DNA of 58,684 nt from Rhodoferax sp. OV413 (lineage in GTDB: Bacteria; Pseudomonadota; Gammaproteobacteria; Burkholderiales; Burkholderiaceae_C): assembly GCF_900104385.1 (NCBI RefSeq), contig NZ_FNJA01000013.1, forward strand, positions 1-58,684. The letters run 5' to 3'. The notes under the pieces were generated by a model. That model saw only the letters and a program-made list of their open reading frames with translations, was not told the origin of the DNA and searched no databases. The position numbers were made by a program, and so were the translations under genes. Shown one piece after another: positions 40,854-50,037 of this stretch (positions are counted from its first letter, which is position 1; every line of letters starts with the position of its first letter).

Positions 40854-42271
40854 CGCCCACTAAGGCATGGTGGCAGCAGGACGCAACCCGCATGGCCTAT
40901 GCCGTGGCAGCCCGCGAAGTAACGGCTACGCAGCTGGTACAAGCCTGCCTAAACCGGATTGCGGCCACCGACCGGCGCGTCAACGCCTTCACCGATCTGG
41001 TCCAGGAGCGAGCCCTGCAGCGTGCGGCGCAGATCGATGCGGGCCTGGCCGACGGTACCCAGGCCGCATTGCCCTTGCTGGGCGTGCCCTTCGCCGTGAA
41101 GAACCTGTTTGACATCGCCGGCCTGCGCACCCTGGCCGGCTCGAAGATCGAGCGCGATAGCGTGCCGGCCACTCAAGACGGCCTGCTGGTGCGGCGCATG
41201 GAGGCGGCTGGCGCCATCCTGGTCGGCGCGCTCAACATGGACGAATACGCCTACGGCTTCACCACCGAGAACAGCCACGAAGGCGCTTGCCACAATCCGC
41301 ACAACCTGGACCTTACGGCCGGCGGCTCCTCGGGCGGAAGTGCTGCCGCTGTGGCAGCTGGCCAGGTGCCTTTGACCCTGGGCTCGGACACCAATGGCTC
41401 GATCCGCGTGCCGTCCTCGCTGTGCGGCATTTTTGGCCTGAAGCCTACGTTCGGGCGCTTGCCGCGCACCGGCAGCTTTCCGTTCGTCACCAGCCTGGAC
41501 CACCTGGGGCCGTTCGCGCGCAGCGTGCGCGACCTCGCACTGGCTTATGACGCGATGCAGGGTTTTGAAGAAAAAGGGCTGCACCGGGATGCAGGATGTG
41601 CGCAGCGCGCTACAGAATTTGTAGTGACTGATGTGAACTTGGGCATCCAGGGTCTGCGCATTGGCGTGCTGGGCGGCTATTTCCACGACAACGCCTTGCC
41701 CGAGGCCCGCACCGCCGTGGCCAAGGTCGCCCAAGCCTTGGGTGCGCGCGATACGGTCGAGCTGCCTCTCGTCGAAGCCGGCCGCGCCGCGGCTTTTCTG
41801 ATCACTAATTCAGAGGGCGCGGCCCTGCACCTGGACAACCTGCGCCAGCGGCCTGGCGACTTTGAACCCCTGTCGCGCGACCGCTTTCTGGCCGGCGCGC
41901 TGATCCCTGCGGCCTGGGTGGCACGGGCCCAACGGGTGCGCGCCCGGTATGCACGGGCCGCCGCCCAGGTGTTTGAAAAGTACGACCTGCTGCTGGCGCC
42001 CGCTACGCCGTGCGCCGCCACGCCCTTGGGCGCAGACCGTTTGAACCTGAATGGCCGCGACCTGCCGTTGCGCCCGAATATGGGTGTGCTGACGCAGCCG
42101 ATTTCCTGCATCGGCCTGCCGGTCTGCGCGGTGCCGGTGTGGGGCGCGCACCCGGTCTTGCCAATAGGCGTGCAGGTGATTGCTGCGCCCTGGCGCGAAG
42201 ACCTGGTGCTGCGCGCCGCCGCGGCGTTGGAGGCGGCTGGCGTGTGCCGCGCTCCGGTAGCCAAACTTTGA
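40850..42271 (+). CDS. atzE: 1-Carboxybiuret hydrolase, amidase-signature subunit
   Basis: Deaminates 1-carboxybiuret to 1,3-dicarboxyurea in the cyanurate pathway. The 473-residue enzyme has Lys84 in FAVKNLFDIAG, the cis-Ser in GGSSGGS (about 158-164) and the nucleophile Ser184 in SDTNGSIRVPSSLCG. GatA paralogues are related, but the atzG partner and pathway neighbours favour AtzE. Residues about 238-259 (GFEEKGLHRDAGCAQRATEF) are encoded by palindrome copy D and fall in a surface loop in family alignments (inference). Confidence 0.9.
   Translation: MTPTKAWWQQDATRMAYAVAAREVTATQLVQACLNRIAATDRRVNAFTDLVQERALQRAAQIDAGLADGTQAALPLLGVPFAVKNLFDIAGLRTLAGSKIERDSVPATQDGLLVRRMEAAGAILVGALNMDEYAYGFTTENSHEGACHNPHNLDLTAGGSSGGSAAAVAAGQVPLTLGSDTNGSIRVPSSLCGIFGLKPTFGRLPRTGSFPFVTSLDHLGPFARSVRDLALAYDAMQGFEEKGLHRDAGCAQRATEFVVTDVNLGIQGLRIGVLGGYFHDNALPEARTAVAKVAQALGARDTVELPLVEAGRAAAFLITNSEGAALHLDNLRQRPGDFEPLSRDRFLAGALIPAAWVARAQRVRARYARAAAQVFEKYDLLLAPATPCAATPLGADRLNLNGRDLPLRPNMGVLTQPISCIGLPVCAVPVWGAHPVLPIGVQVIAAPWREDLVLRAAAALEAAGVCRAPVAKL
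41561..41625 (+). repeat. Dispersed palindrome copy inside atzE (copy D)
   Basis: It has the same length and layout as intergenic copy A: TTTTGAAGAAAAAGGGCTGC, then GCGCAGCGCGCTACAGAATT and TTTGTAG, the last seven bases identical to the end of copy A. It is open in the atzE frame and encodes about 21 residues. Confidence 0.65.
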
Positions 42272-42280
42272 GGGACCACG

Positions 42281-42658
42281 ATGGACCACGCTATCAATTT
42301 GCCCGGAGTGCTGGCCGAGGTGCAGGCCGTGTTCGACCGCTACGAAGATGCCTTGGTGAACAACCGCGTCGAGGTGCTGGACGAACTGTTTTGGCGCAGC
42401 CCGCACACCCTGCGCTACGGCGCGACCGAGAACCTCTATGGTTTCGATGCGATCCAGGCCTTCCGCGCTGGGCGCCCGGCCCAAGGCCTGCAGCGCCAGC
42501 TGCTGAAGACGGTGATCACCACCTATGGGCAAGACTTCGCTACAGCCAACGTGGAGTTCCAACGCGACGGCAGCAGCCAGACCGGCCGCCAGAGCCAGAC
42601 CTGGCTGCGCACACCCGAGGGCTGGCGCGTGGTGGCGGCCCACGTCAGCTTGTTGTGA
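42281..42658 (+). CDS. atzH: AtzH, 1,3-dicarboxyurea decarboxylating hydrolase family
   Basis: A 125-residue DUF3225 (NTF2-like) protein. In Pseudomonas sp. ADP, AtzH converts 1,3-dicarboxyurea to allophanate and so prevents a dead end. The sequence shows [39 protein letters not shown] and [19 protein letters not shown], the usual NTF2-fold blocks. It lies between atzE and atzD with 9- and 16-bp gaps, in the expected place for the pathway. Confidence 0.88.
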   Translation: MDHAINLPGVLAEVQAVFDRYEDALVNNRVEVLDELFWRSPHTLRYGATENLYGFDAIQAFRAGRPAQGLQRQLLKTVITTYGQDFATANVEFQRDGSSQTGRQSQTWLRTPEGWRVVAAHVSLL

Positions 42659-42674
42659 TGCCGGTGGTGCGCGC

Positions 42675-43793
42675 ATGAACCCCAAGGTCCAACACGTGGA
42701 GGTGCACCGGGTGCTGTGCAGCGGCCCTGGGGATCTGTCGGGTGTGCAGGCCTTGATCACCAGCGGCAGTCTGCACCCAGCGGACATCGTAGCCGTGATG
42801 GGCAAGACCGAGGGCAATGGCTGTGTGAATGACTTCACCCGCGACTTCGCCGCCACCAGCTGGTGCCATTTCCTCGGCCCGCATCTGGCTTGCACGCCCG
42901 CCGAAGTGGGGCAGCGCGTGGCCCTGGTCATGTCGGGCGGCACCGAAGGGGTGCTGTCGCCGCACTGGACGGTCTTCTCGCGCCGCTGGGTCGATGCGGT
43001 GCCGGCCCAAGGCAAGCGCTTGGTGGTGGGTGTCGCCCATACGCGCGACTTCCTGCCCGAGGAGATAGGCCGTGCCGCCCAGATCGCGTGCACGGCCACG
43101 GCGGTGCGGCAGGCCATGCAGGACGCCGGCATATACGACGCGGCCGACGTGCATTTTGTGCAGATCAAATGCCCGTTGCTGACCTCGGCCAAGGTCAATG
43201 CCGCCTTGCAGCGCGGCGCCCAGACGGTCACGCAGGACAGCTACGAGTCCATGGCGTACTCGCGTGGCGCTTCGGCCCTGGCCGTGGCCGTGGCATTGGG
43301 TGAAGTGCCACCGCAGGCTGATGCCGCAGCCGCGCTGCTGAATGATTGGTCGCTGTATTCAGCCCGAGCCTCCGCCTCGGCAGGTATCGAGCTGGAGGGC
43401 AATGTGGTGATCGTGCTGGGCGAGGCCGAAGGCGCACTGTCGCCCTACCGCATCGCCCACACGGTGATGCGCGATGCGGTGGATGCCGCCAGCGTGCGCC
43501 AACTGCTGCGCAGCGCCTTCGGCATGGAGGGTGATGGTGCATCGGCCTTGCCCGGCCTGGTGAATCTGCTGGCCAAGGCCGAGGCTAGCCCGGATGGCCT
43601 GGTGCGCGGCCTGCGCCACACCATGTTGAACGACTCCGACATCAATGCCACACGCCATGCCCGCGCCGCCGTGGGCGCGGTGCTGGCATCGCTGGTGGGC
43701 AGCACCGCGCTGTATGTGTCTGGCGGGGCCGAGCACCAGGGGCCTGCTGGCGGTGGGCCGGTGGCGGCCATCGTGCGGGTGGGTGGGGCTTGA
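42675..43793 (+). CDS. atzD: Cyanuric acid amidohydrolase
   Basis: Opens the s-triazine ring of cyanuric acid to carboxybiuret. The 372-residue product has the three-domain Lys-Ser pattern of the family: Lys44 in MGKTEGNG and Ser87 in MSGGTEGVLSP (43 apart, as reported for AtzD), the second pair in QIKCPLLT and YSRGASA, and the third Ser in VSGGAEHQGPAGGGPVA. Barbiturases share this fold, but the atzE-atzG-atzH-atzF neighbours point to cyanurate. Preceding sequence has no strong start signal; the ATG at 42675 fits the family. Confidence 0.9.
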   Translation: MNPKVQHVEVHRVLCSGPGDLSGVQALITSGSLHPADIVAVMGKTEGNGCVNDFTRDFAATSWCHFLGPHLACTPAEVGQRVALVMSGGTEGVLSPHWTVFSRRWVDAVPAQGKRLVVGVAHTRDFLPEEIGRAAQIACTATAVRQAMQDAGIYDAADVHFVQIKCPLLTSAKVNAALQRGAQTVTQDSYESMAYSRGASALAVAVALGEVPPQADAAAALLNDWSLYSARASASAGIELEGNVVIVLGEAEGALSPYRIAHTVMRDAVDAASVRQLLRSAFGMEGDGASALPGLVNLLAKAEASPDGLVRGLRHTMLNDSDINATRHARAAVGAVLASLVGSTALYVSGGAEHQGPAGGGPVAAIVRVGGA

Positions 43794-43827
43794 GCATGGC
43801 TGAATCCGCAGGCATGCATTTTGCGTC

Positions 43828-43847
43828 CCATCTTGTATCCAAGTTGG
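43828..43847. promoter_or_regulatory. Candidate GntR operator before the transporter genes
   Basis: CCATCTTGTATCCAAGTTGG is a palindrome of half-sites CCANCTTG and CAAGNTGG around TATC. The centre CTTGTATCCAAG is the reverse complement of CTTGGATACAAG at 38,876, and the flanks match in the same direction. It starts 35 bp downstream of the atzD stop and lies 48 bp before the BMP start. Confidence 0.72.
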
Positions 43848-43895
43848 AATATCGTCTTACGCACTATTTTGGTAACCACTCTTCTGGAGAAACGT

Positions 43896-45011
43896 ATGAG
43901 CTCTGACAGCCTGAATCGCCGCAAGTCCCTCCAAACGCTGGCCGCCCTGACGGCTGCGGGCACCCTGGGTAGCTGGGCGCCACGTGCACTGGCCCAAAAG
44001 CCGCTCACCGTGGGCGTGATCTACGTCGGCCCGCGCGACGACTACGGCTACAACCAAGCGCATGCGCAAACCGCGGCCGAAATCAAGAAGCTGCCCGGTG
44101 TGAAGGTGGTGGAAGAAGAGAACGTACCCGAGACCTCGGCCGTGCAAAAAACCATGACCGGGATGATTGCCCAGGATGGTGCGAGCCTGCTGTTCCCTAC
44201 CTCGTTCGGTTACTTCGACCCGCACATCCTGGCACTGGCGCCCAAGTACCCCGATGTGCGCTTCTCGCATTGCGGCGGTATGTGGACCGAAAAGAACCCC
44301 AAGAACGTGGGCAGCTTCTTCGGCTACATCGACGAATGCCAGTTCCTGAACGGCGTGATCGCCGGCCATATGAGCAAGAGCGGCAAGATCGCCTTCGTGG
44401 CGGCCAAACCGATTCCGCAGGTGCTGCGCAACATCAACGCCTTTACGCTGGGGGCACGCTCCGTCAAGCCCGGCATCACCTGCAGCGTGATCTTCACCGG
44501 CGATTGGTCGATGGCGGTGAAAGAAGCCGAGGCCACCAACAGCCTGGCCGACCAGGGCTGCGACGTGTTCACCATGCATGTGGACGGCCCCAAGGTGATC
44601 GTCGAGACCGCCGCCAAGCGCGGCAAGATGGTCTGCGGCTACCACGCCAGCCAGGCCAAGCTGGCACCCAATGCCTACCTCACCGGCGCCGAATGGAACT
44701 GGTTCACCGCCTACAAAACCGCCATCGACGCGGCCCAGGCGGGAAAGCCGCACCCCAACTTCCTGCGCGGCGGTCTGAAAGAGGGCTACGTGAAGATGTC
44801 GCCCTACGGCAGCATGGTTACCGACGCGGCGAAGAAGCAGGCCGATGGCATCAAGGCGCAGATGGTGGCTGGCAGCTTCGACATCTTCAAAGGCCCGCTG
44901 AAGGACAACAAGGGCGCTACCGTGATTGCGGCCGGCAAGGTGCTCAAGCAGACCGATCCGGTTTTGGAAGGAATGAACTACCTGGTGGAAGGCGTGCAAG
45001 GCAGTTTCTAA
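43896..45011 (+). CDS. BMP-family substrate-binding lipoprotein-like protein (AtzT-like)
   Basis: Periplasmic binding component of a basic membrane protein (BMP/PnrA) ABC importer. The ATG at 43896 follows GGAGAAACGT and gives 371 residues, with a twin-arginine-type signal RRKSLQTLAALTAAGTLGSW and a cleavage site near ALAQ. BMP proteins usually bind nucleosides or purines; AtzT of Pseudomonas sp. ADP, of this family, binds hydroxyatrazine-type triazines, so cyanurate or related ureides are likely ligands here (inference from context). It heads a permease-permease-ATPase set. Confidence 0.85.
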   Translation: MSSDSLNRRKSLQTLAALTAAGTLGSWAPRALAQKPLTVGVIYVGPRDDYGYNQAHAQTAAEIKKLPGVKVVEEENVPETSAVQKTMTGMIAQDGASLLFPTSFGYFDPHILALAPKYPDVRFSHCGGMWTEKNPKNVGSFFGYIDECQFLNGVIAGHMSKSGKIAFVAAKPIPQVLRNINAFTLGARSVKPGITCSVIFTGDWSMAVKEAEATNSLADQGCDVFTMHVDGPKVIVETAAKRGKMVCGYHASQAKLAPNAYLTGAEWNWFTAYKTAIDAAQAGKPHPNFLRGGLKEGYVKMSPYGSMVTDAAKKQADGIKAQMVAGSFDIFKGPLKDNKGATVIAAGKVLKQTDPVLEGMNYLVEGVQGSF

Positions 45012-45032
45012 ACCCCGCCCACAGGAGCTCGC

Positions 45033-46103
45033 ATGCACTCCACTGCCAAAGACATCCTGCTGCCGGTCACGGCGATCCTGCTGGCGCTGCTGCTGTTCGG
45101 CGTCTTCGTCTGGTTCGCGGGCGTCAACCCGGTGGACATGTGGTTGACGCTGTTCAAGGGCGCGTTCGGCGACTGGTTCTCCTGGCAGAACACGCTGCAG
45201 CGCTCGGCGCCGCTGATGCTCACCGCCCTGTGCGTGGCGCTGCCGGCGCGCGCTGGCCTGATCATCATCGGAGGCGAGGGGGCTTTGGTGTTGGGCGGCC
45301 TGGCCTGTGCCGCGGTGGGCACGCTGCTACCGCTGCCGGCGAATCTGCTGGGCACCGTGATCGCCTGCGCCGCTGGCGCCTTGGCCGGGGCGCTGTGGAT
45401 CATGCTGGCGGGCTGGCTGCGCCAGGCGCGCGGTATCAATGAGACCATCAGCAGCCTCTTGCTGGCCTATGTGGCGATCGGCATCTTCAAGCACCTGGTC
45501 GAGGGCGCGCTGCGCGACCCGGCCAGCCTGAACAAGCCGGCCACGCACAGCCTGGCCGAGGGCTTGCTGATCACCGGCATTGCCGGTTCGGACGTGCACT
45601 GGGGGCTGGTGCTGGGTGTGCTGGCCTGCGTGGCGCTGGGGCTGTGGCTGCGCTGGACGGCCTCCGGCTTTTCGATTCGTGTGGTTGGCGGCAACCCGCG
45701 GGCCGCGCAACTGGTGGGCTTGCCTGCCACGCAACTGATCTTGACGGCCTGCGCCCTCGGTGGCGCCAGTGCCGGCCTGGCCGGCGCGGTGGAAGTGGCC
45801 GCCGTGCACACCAATGCGAATGCCGCGCTGATCGCCGGCTATGGCTATGCCGGCATCCTGGTGTCCTTCATCGCCCGGCATAACCCGGTCGCCATCGTGC
45901 CGGTGGCCATTTTGTTCGGCGGCTTTGGTGCGGCGGGCAGCCTGCTGCAGCGTCGCCTCGGTTTGCCCGATGCGTCCGTGATGGTGTTGCAGGGCATTGC
46001 CTTCGTGCTGATCCTGGCCAGCGAAGCGCTGCGCGATGTGGACTGGAAGCTGCTGTTTTCCAAGATGCGTAAACCGGCGATTGCTGGCGTGGAGGCAACA
46101 TGA
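45033..46103 (+). CDS. BMP-type ABC transporter permease 1
   Basis: A 356-residue inner-membrane permease with about nine to ten hydrophobic segments, including the family blocks NVVIGGEGALVLGG-like (GLIIIGGEGALVLGG) and GFSIRVVGGNPRAAQLVG. It has about the length of BMP permeases (about 350) and pairs with the next gene, which overlaps it by 4 bp (ATGA). Substrate is probably set by the binding protein. Confidence 0.88.
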   Translation: MHSTAKDILLPVTAILLALLLFGVFVWFAGVNPVDMWLTLFKGAFGDWFSWQNTLQRSAPLMLTALCVALPARAGLIIIGGEGALVLGGLACAAVGTLLPLPANLLGTVIACAAGALAGALWIMLAGWLRQARGINETISSLLLAYVAIGIFKHLVEGALRDPASLNKPATHSLAEGLLITGIAGSDVHWGLVLGVLACVALGLWLRWTASGFSIRVVGGNPRAAQLVGLPATQLILTACALGGASAGLAGAVEVAAVHTNANAALIAGYGYAGILVSFIARHNPVAIVPVAILFGGFGAAGSLLQRRLGLPDASVMVLQGIAFVLILASEALRDVDWKLLFSKMRKPAIAGVEAT

Positions 46104-47020
46104 CCGCTGACCAATGGGTGGCGTTATTCGCTGGGATTGTGGGGGGCGCTTTACGCGTTGGAACGCCCTTCCTATTCGTCAGCCTCGGTGAGTGTTTGAC
46201 AGAAAAATCTGGCCGTATCAACCTGGGTCTGGAAGGCGTTCTCGTGCTGTCGGCCATGAGCGCCTTCGGCGGCGCCTACCTCACCGGATCACCCTGGCTG
46301 GGCGTGCTGGCCGGTGCCTGCGCCGGGGCCTTGCTGGCCGCCTTGCACGGCGTGCTGTGCTCACTGCCGCGGGTGAACGACGTGGCCACCGGCATCGCGC
46401 TGATGCTGCTCGGCACCGGCCTGGCGTTCTACCTGGGCAAGCCGCTGATCCAGCCGCAGGCCCCGCAGATTCCGGCCATTCCCCTCGGCGGCTGGAGCGG
46501 CTCCAGCGTGTTGCAGTCGGCCTTGCAGATCAATGCGCTGCTGCCCATCGGCATCGCGCTGGCGGTGGGGCTGTGGTGGGCTTTCGCCCGCACCCGTTGG
46601 GGGCTGCTGGTGCGACTGGCGGGCGACTCGGCGAATGCCACGCGGGCGCTGGGCTATTCGGTGTCCGGCATCCGCATTGCGGCCACGGCCGCCGGCGGAT
46701 TCATGGCGGGTTTGGGCGGTGCGTCGCTGACCCTGTTCTACCCCGGCAGCTGGAACGAAGGTATCTCCAGCGGCCAAGGCCTGATCGCGGTGGCTCTGGT
46801 GATTTTTGCGCGCTGGAGCCCGCTGCGTTGCGTGGGTGCCGCCATGCTGTTCGGCGGTGCCGGCGCCATCGGTCCGGCGATGCAGTCGGTCGGCATAGGC
46901 TGGGGCTACCACCTGTTCAATACCGTGCCCTATGTGCTGACTTTGGTGATTCTGGTTTTCACCTGCAAGCCCGGCAGCGTGGCTGTCGGCAGCCCGGGCG
47001 AGCTGTCTTCTACAAGGTAA
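46100..47020 (+). CDS. BMP-type ABC transporter permease 2
   Basis: A 306-residue permease with about eight hydrophobic segments ([20 protein letters not shown] at the start), the second transmembrane subunit of the importer. It shows [21 protein letters not shown] and [19 protein letters not shown] as in the CbcB/BMP permease family. The start overlaps the previous stop; the biuret-hydrolase-like gene follows 6 bp on, so all four are one transcript. Confidence 0.88.
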   Translation: MTADQWVALFAGIVGGALRVGTPFLFVSLGECLTEKSGRINLGLEGVLVLSAMSAFGGAYLTGSPWLGVLAGACAGALLAALHGVLCSLPRVNDVATGIALMLLGTGLAFYLGKPLIQPQAPQIPAIPLGGWSGSSVLQSALQINALLPIGIALAVGLWWAFARTRWGLLVRLAGDSANATRALGYSVSGIRIAATAAGGFMAGLGGASLTLFYPGSWNEGISSGQGLIAVALVIFARWSPLRCVGAAMLFGGAGAIGPAMQSVGIGWGYHLFNTVPYVLTLVILVFTCKPGSVAVGSPGELSSTR

Positions 47021-47025
47021 ATCTT

Positions 47026-47709
47026 ATGGCCTATGTTGCTGCGAATCCCTACGCCTGGCCCTACAACGGCCAGCTGCGCCCCGACAACACGGCGCTGATC
47101 GTCATCGACATGCAAACCGACTTCTGCGGCGTCGGCGGCTATGTGGATGTGATGGGCTACGACATCAGCCTGACCCGCGCGCCGATTGCGCCGATAGCCT
47201 ATGTGCTGGCGCGGCTGCGCCCCTTGGGCTACCACATCATCCATACCCGTGAAGGTCATAGACCCGACCTCTCAGACCTGCCGGCCAACAAACGCTGGCG
47301 TTCGCGGCAGATCGGCGCTGATGGCGTCGGCATTGGCGACGTCGGCCCCTGCGGGCGCATCCTGGTGCGCGGCGAGCCGGGCTGGGAAATCATTCCCGAG
47401 CTGGTGCCGTTCCCGGGCGAGGTCATCATCGACAAGCCCGGCAAGGGCTCGTTCTACGCCACAGACCTGGACATGGTGCTGCGCCAGCGCGGCGTGCAAA
47501 ACATCATCCTGGCCGGCATCACCACCGATGTCTGCGTGCACACCACCATGCGCGATGCCAACGACCGCGGCTACGAATGCCTGCTGCTGTCCGACTGCAC
47601 CGCGGCCACCGACCCGGCGAACCACCAGGCGGCGCTGAATATGGTGACCATGCAGGGCGGCGTCTTCGGTGCGCACGCGCCATCGGGCGCGCTGCTCGAC
47701 GTTGTCTAA
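47026..47709 (+). CDS. biuH: Biuret hydrolase-like cysteine hydrolase
   Basis: Isochorismatase-superfamily amidohydrolase, probably splitting biuret to allophanate and ammonia. The 227-residue product has the triad Asp28 (VIDMQTDF), Lys137 (DKPGKGSF) and Cys170 (TTDVCVHTT). Blocks such as [16 protein letters not shown] and [14 protein letters not shown]-type ([21 protein letters not shown]) recall known BiuH proteins. Its place in the atz cluster supports the role, since carboxybiuret decarboxylates to biuret. The ATG at 47026 fits the family. Confidence 0.82.
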   Translation: MAYVAANPYAWPYNGQLRPDNTALIVIDMQTDFCGVGGYVDVMGYDISLTRAPIAPIAYVLARLRPLGYHIIHTREGHRPDLSDLPANKRWRSRQIGADGVGIGDVGPCGRILVRGEPGWEIIPELVPFPGEVIIDKPGKGSFYATDLDMVLRQRGVQNIILAGITTDVCVHTTMRDANDRGYECLLLSDCTAATDPANHQAALNMVTMQGGVFGAHAPSGALLDVV

Positions 47710-47722
47710 CCCAAGGAATGCC

Positions 47723-49336
47723 ATGGCCCCAGACTCCACCCCCATTGGCGCGCTTCCCGCAGGCACCGGCGCGCTGGCGCTGGAAACCTATCTGCTGACC
47801 AAGCGCTTCGGCAGCTTCACCGCGATGGACAGTGTCTCGATGCGCGTGGAGCCCGGCACCGTGCATGCCTTGCTGGGCGAGAACGGCGCCGGCAAGAGCA
47901 CGCTGGTCAAGTGCGTGGCCGGCTTCCAGCGCGCGGAGGAGGGCAGCATCATGCTCGACGGACGCGAGCAGCTGATCGCCAACCCCATCGTCGCGCGCAC
48001 CCTGGGCATCGGCATGGTCTACCAGCACTTCACCCTGGCGCCGGGCATGACGGTGGCCGAGAACCTGCTGCTGGCCGGCGGCACCCTGCCGGCGGTGATC
48101 GACTGGACGGCTAAGCGCGCCGAGCTGAAAGCCTTCCTGGCCACCACGCCATTCAGCCTGGACCTGGACGCACGCCCGGCCGAGCTGGCCGCCGGTGAAA
48201 AGCAGAAGCTGGAGTTGCTGAAGCAGCTGTACCTGAAGCCGCGCCTGCTGATCCTGGACGAACCTACTTCGGTGCTGACGCCGCAAGAGGCCGACGAGGT
48301 ACTGGGCCATGTGCGCGCCTTCGCCCAGAGCGGTCAGTGCAGCGTGCTGATCATCACCCACAAGTTCCGCGAGGTACTGGCCTATGCCGATGGCGTGACG
48401 GTGCTGCGCCGCGGCAAGGCGGTGCACCACGGCCGCGTCGCCGGCACCGCGCCGCAGCGGCTGACGCAAACCCTGGCGCAGGCGATGATGGGCGAAAGTT
48501 TAGAGCCGAATAGTGCTCTGGCGCAGGAAGCACCTGCGCAACGTGCTACACAAAGTGCAGCAAACGACGGCCCCATCGCTTTGCAGGTAGACGGCCTGAA
48601 AGCCCAGGGCGACCGCGGCACCCTGGCGCTGCACGGCCTGAGCTTGGCGGTGCGCAAGGGCGAGGTGCTGGGCGTGGCCGGGGTTTCGGGCAACGGCCAG
48701 CGCGAGCTGGTCGAGGCGCTGGTGGGCCAGCGGGCACGCCTGGGCGGCCGGGTGCAGGTGATGGGCGAAGACTACGCGGCGCGGCGCGCAGACAACCACC
48801 GCCTGAAGGTGCGCAGCCTGCCGGAAGAGCCGCTGCGCAACGCCTGCGTCGGCGATCTGTCGGTAGCCGAGAACATGGCGCTGCGCGACTTTGACCAGCC
48901 GCCGTTGAACGTCGGCGGGCTGCTGCGCTTTTCCACCTGGCGCAACCGGGCACGCGACTGGATCAAGGAATACGGCGTGAAGACGCAGGGCGAGGGCGCG
49001 CCGATACGCAGCCTGTCCGGCGGCAATGTGCAGCGCGCGGTGTTGGCGCGCGAGCTGGCCGGCGACATCAATGTGCTGATCGCCGCCAACCCGGTGTTCG
49101 GCCTGGACTTTGCCGCCGTGGCCGAAATCCACAGCCGCATCCTCGGCGTGCGGGATCGCGGCGGCGCGGTGCTGCTGATCAGCGAAGACCTGGACGAACT
49201 GCTGGAGTTGGCCGACCGCATCGTGGTGATGAGCGAAGGCCGCATCGTGTTTGAAACCCCCGCCGCCACCGCCGAGCGCCACGTACTCGGTGCCCACATG
49301 GGCGGTGGGCATGACGACCACAAGGAGGCCGCATGA
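47723..49336 (+). CDS. BMP-type ABC transporter ATPase
   Basis: A 537-residue tandem ATPase with two ABC domains. The first has Walker [10 protein letters not shown] and an ABC signature-like [13 protein letters not shown]; the second has [16 protein letters not shown] in place of a canonical Walker A and [13 protein letters not shown], typical of BMP/sugar importers where the second site is degenerate. The ATG at 47723 follows AAGGAATGCC. The linker at residues about 258-280 lies in palindrome copy E. It sits between the two cysteine hydrolase genes. Confidence 0.9.
   Translation: MAPDSTPIGALPAGTGALALETYLLTKRFGSFTAMDSVSMRVEPGTVHALLGENGAGKSTLVKCVAGFQRAEEGSIMLDGREQLIANPIVARTLGIGMVYQHFTLAPGMTVAENLLLAGGTLPAVIDWTAKRAELKAFLATTPFSLDLDARPAELAAGEKQKLELLKQLYLKPRLLILDEPTSVLTPQEADEVLGHVRAFAQSGQCSVLIITHKFREVLAYADGVTVLRRGKAVHHGRVAGTAPQRLTQTLAQAMMGESLEPNSALAQEAPAQRATQSAANDGPIALQVDGLKAQGDRGTLALHGLSLAVRKGEVLGVAGVSGNGQRELVEALVGQRARLGGRVQVMGEDYAARRADNHRLKVRSLPEEPLRNACVGDLSVAENMALRDFDQPPLNVGGLLRFSTWRNRARDWIKEYGVKTQGEGAPIRSLSGGNVQRAVLARELAGDINVLIAANPVFGLDFAAVAEIHSRILGVRDRGGAVLLISEDLDELLELADRIVVMSEGRIVFETPAATAERHVLGAHMGGGHDDHKEAA
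48496..48562 (+). repeat. Dispersed palindrome copy inside the ABC ATPase gene (copy E)
   Basis: GTTTAGAGCC, GTGCTCTGGCGCAGG and TGCGCAACGTGCTACACAAAG reproduce the left arm, centre and right arm spacing of copy A. It encodes [21 protein letters not shown], an in-frame linker between the two ABC domains. Confidence 0.55.
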
Positions 49337-50004
49337 GCCTGAATATCTCCGCGCTGCCGTTCGACTACCCGCTGGATGTGGCCCGTGCCGCCCTGGTCAT
49401 CATCGACATGCAGCGCGACTTCATCGAACCCGGCGGCTTTGGCGAGACCCTGGGCAACAACGTGGCCTTGCTGGAGGCCATCGTGCCGGCCAGCCAGGCG
49501 ATGCTGGCGGCCTGGCGCCAGGCCGGTGGCCTGGTGGTGCACACCCGTGAGGCGCACAAGCCGGATCTGTCCGACTGCCCGCCGGCTAAGCTGAACCGCG
49601 GCAACCCGGCGCTGCGCATCGGCGATGTAGGGAATATGGGCCGCATCCTGATCGCGGGCGAACCGGGCAACCAGATCATCGATGCACTGGCGCCGGTGGA
49701 TGGCGAGATCGTCATCGACAAGCCCGGCAAGGGCGCGTTTTACGCCACCGGCTTGCACGAGATGCTGCAAGAGCACGGCATCCAGCAGCTGTTGTTTATG
49801 GGAGTGACCACCGAGGTCTGCGTGCAGACCAGCATGCGCGAGGCCAATGACCGCGGCTACGACGGTCTGCTGCTGGAGGACTGCACCGAGAGCTACTTTC
49901 CGCAGTTCAAGGCCGCCACGCTGGAGATGGTGCGGGCCCAGGGCGGCATCGTTGGATGGACGGCGCCGTCCACGGTGGTGCTGCAGGCATTGGCCTCGCT
50001 GTGA
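49333..50004 (+). CDS. Second isochorismatase-family cysteine hydrolase (biuret or triuret type)
   Basis: A 223-residue amidohydrolase related to the upstream biuret-hydrolase-like protein, with the triad Asp25 (IIDMQRDF), Lys130 (DKPGKGAF) and Cys163 (TTEVCVQTS); the Lys-Cys spacing of 33 matches. It may act on triuret (triuret hydrolases are in this family and yield carboxybiuret and ammonia), on biuret or on another ureide such as ureidoacrylate. It overlaps the ATPase gene by 4 bp. Confidence 0.75.
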   Translation: MSLNISALPFDYPLDVARAALVIIDMQRDFIEPGGFGETLGNNVALLEAIVPASQAMLAAWRQAGGLVVHTREAHKPDLSDCPPAKLNRGNPALRIGDVGNMGRILIAGEPGNQIIDALAPVDGEIVIDKPGKGAFYATGLHEMLQEHGIQQLLFMGVTTEVCVQTSMREANDRGYDGLLLEDCTESYFPQFKAATLEMVRAQGGIVGWTAPSTVVLQALASL

Positions 50005-50037
50005 GCCCGCTGCATTGCAGCTGCTAAAGTTTGCCCT

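Noticed and set aside
42675-43793. AtzD as a barbiturase of pyrimidine breakdown
   Set aside because: The fold is shared, but no uracil dehydrogenase or ureidomalonase is near, and atzE, atzG, atzH and atzF complete the cyanurate route. Not excluded by sequence alone.
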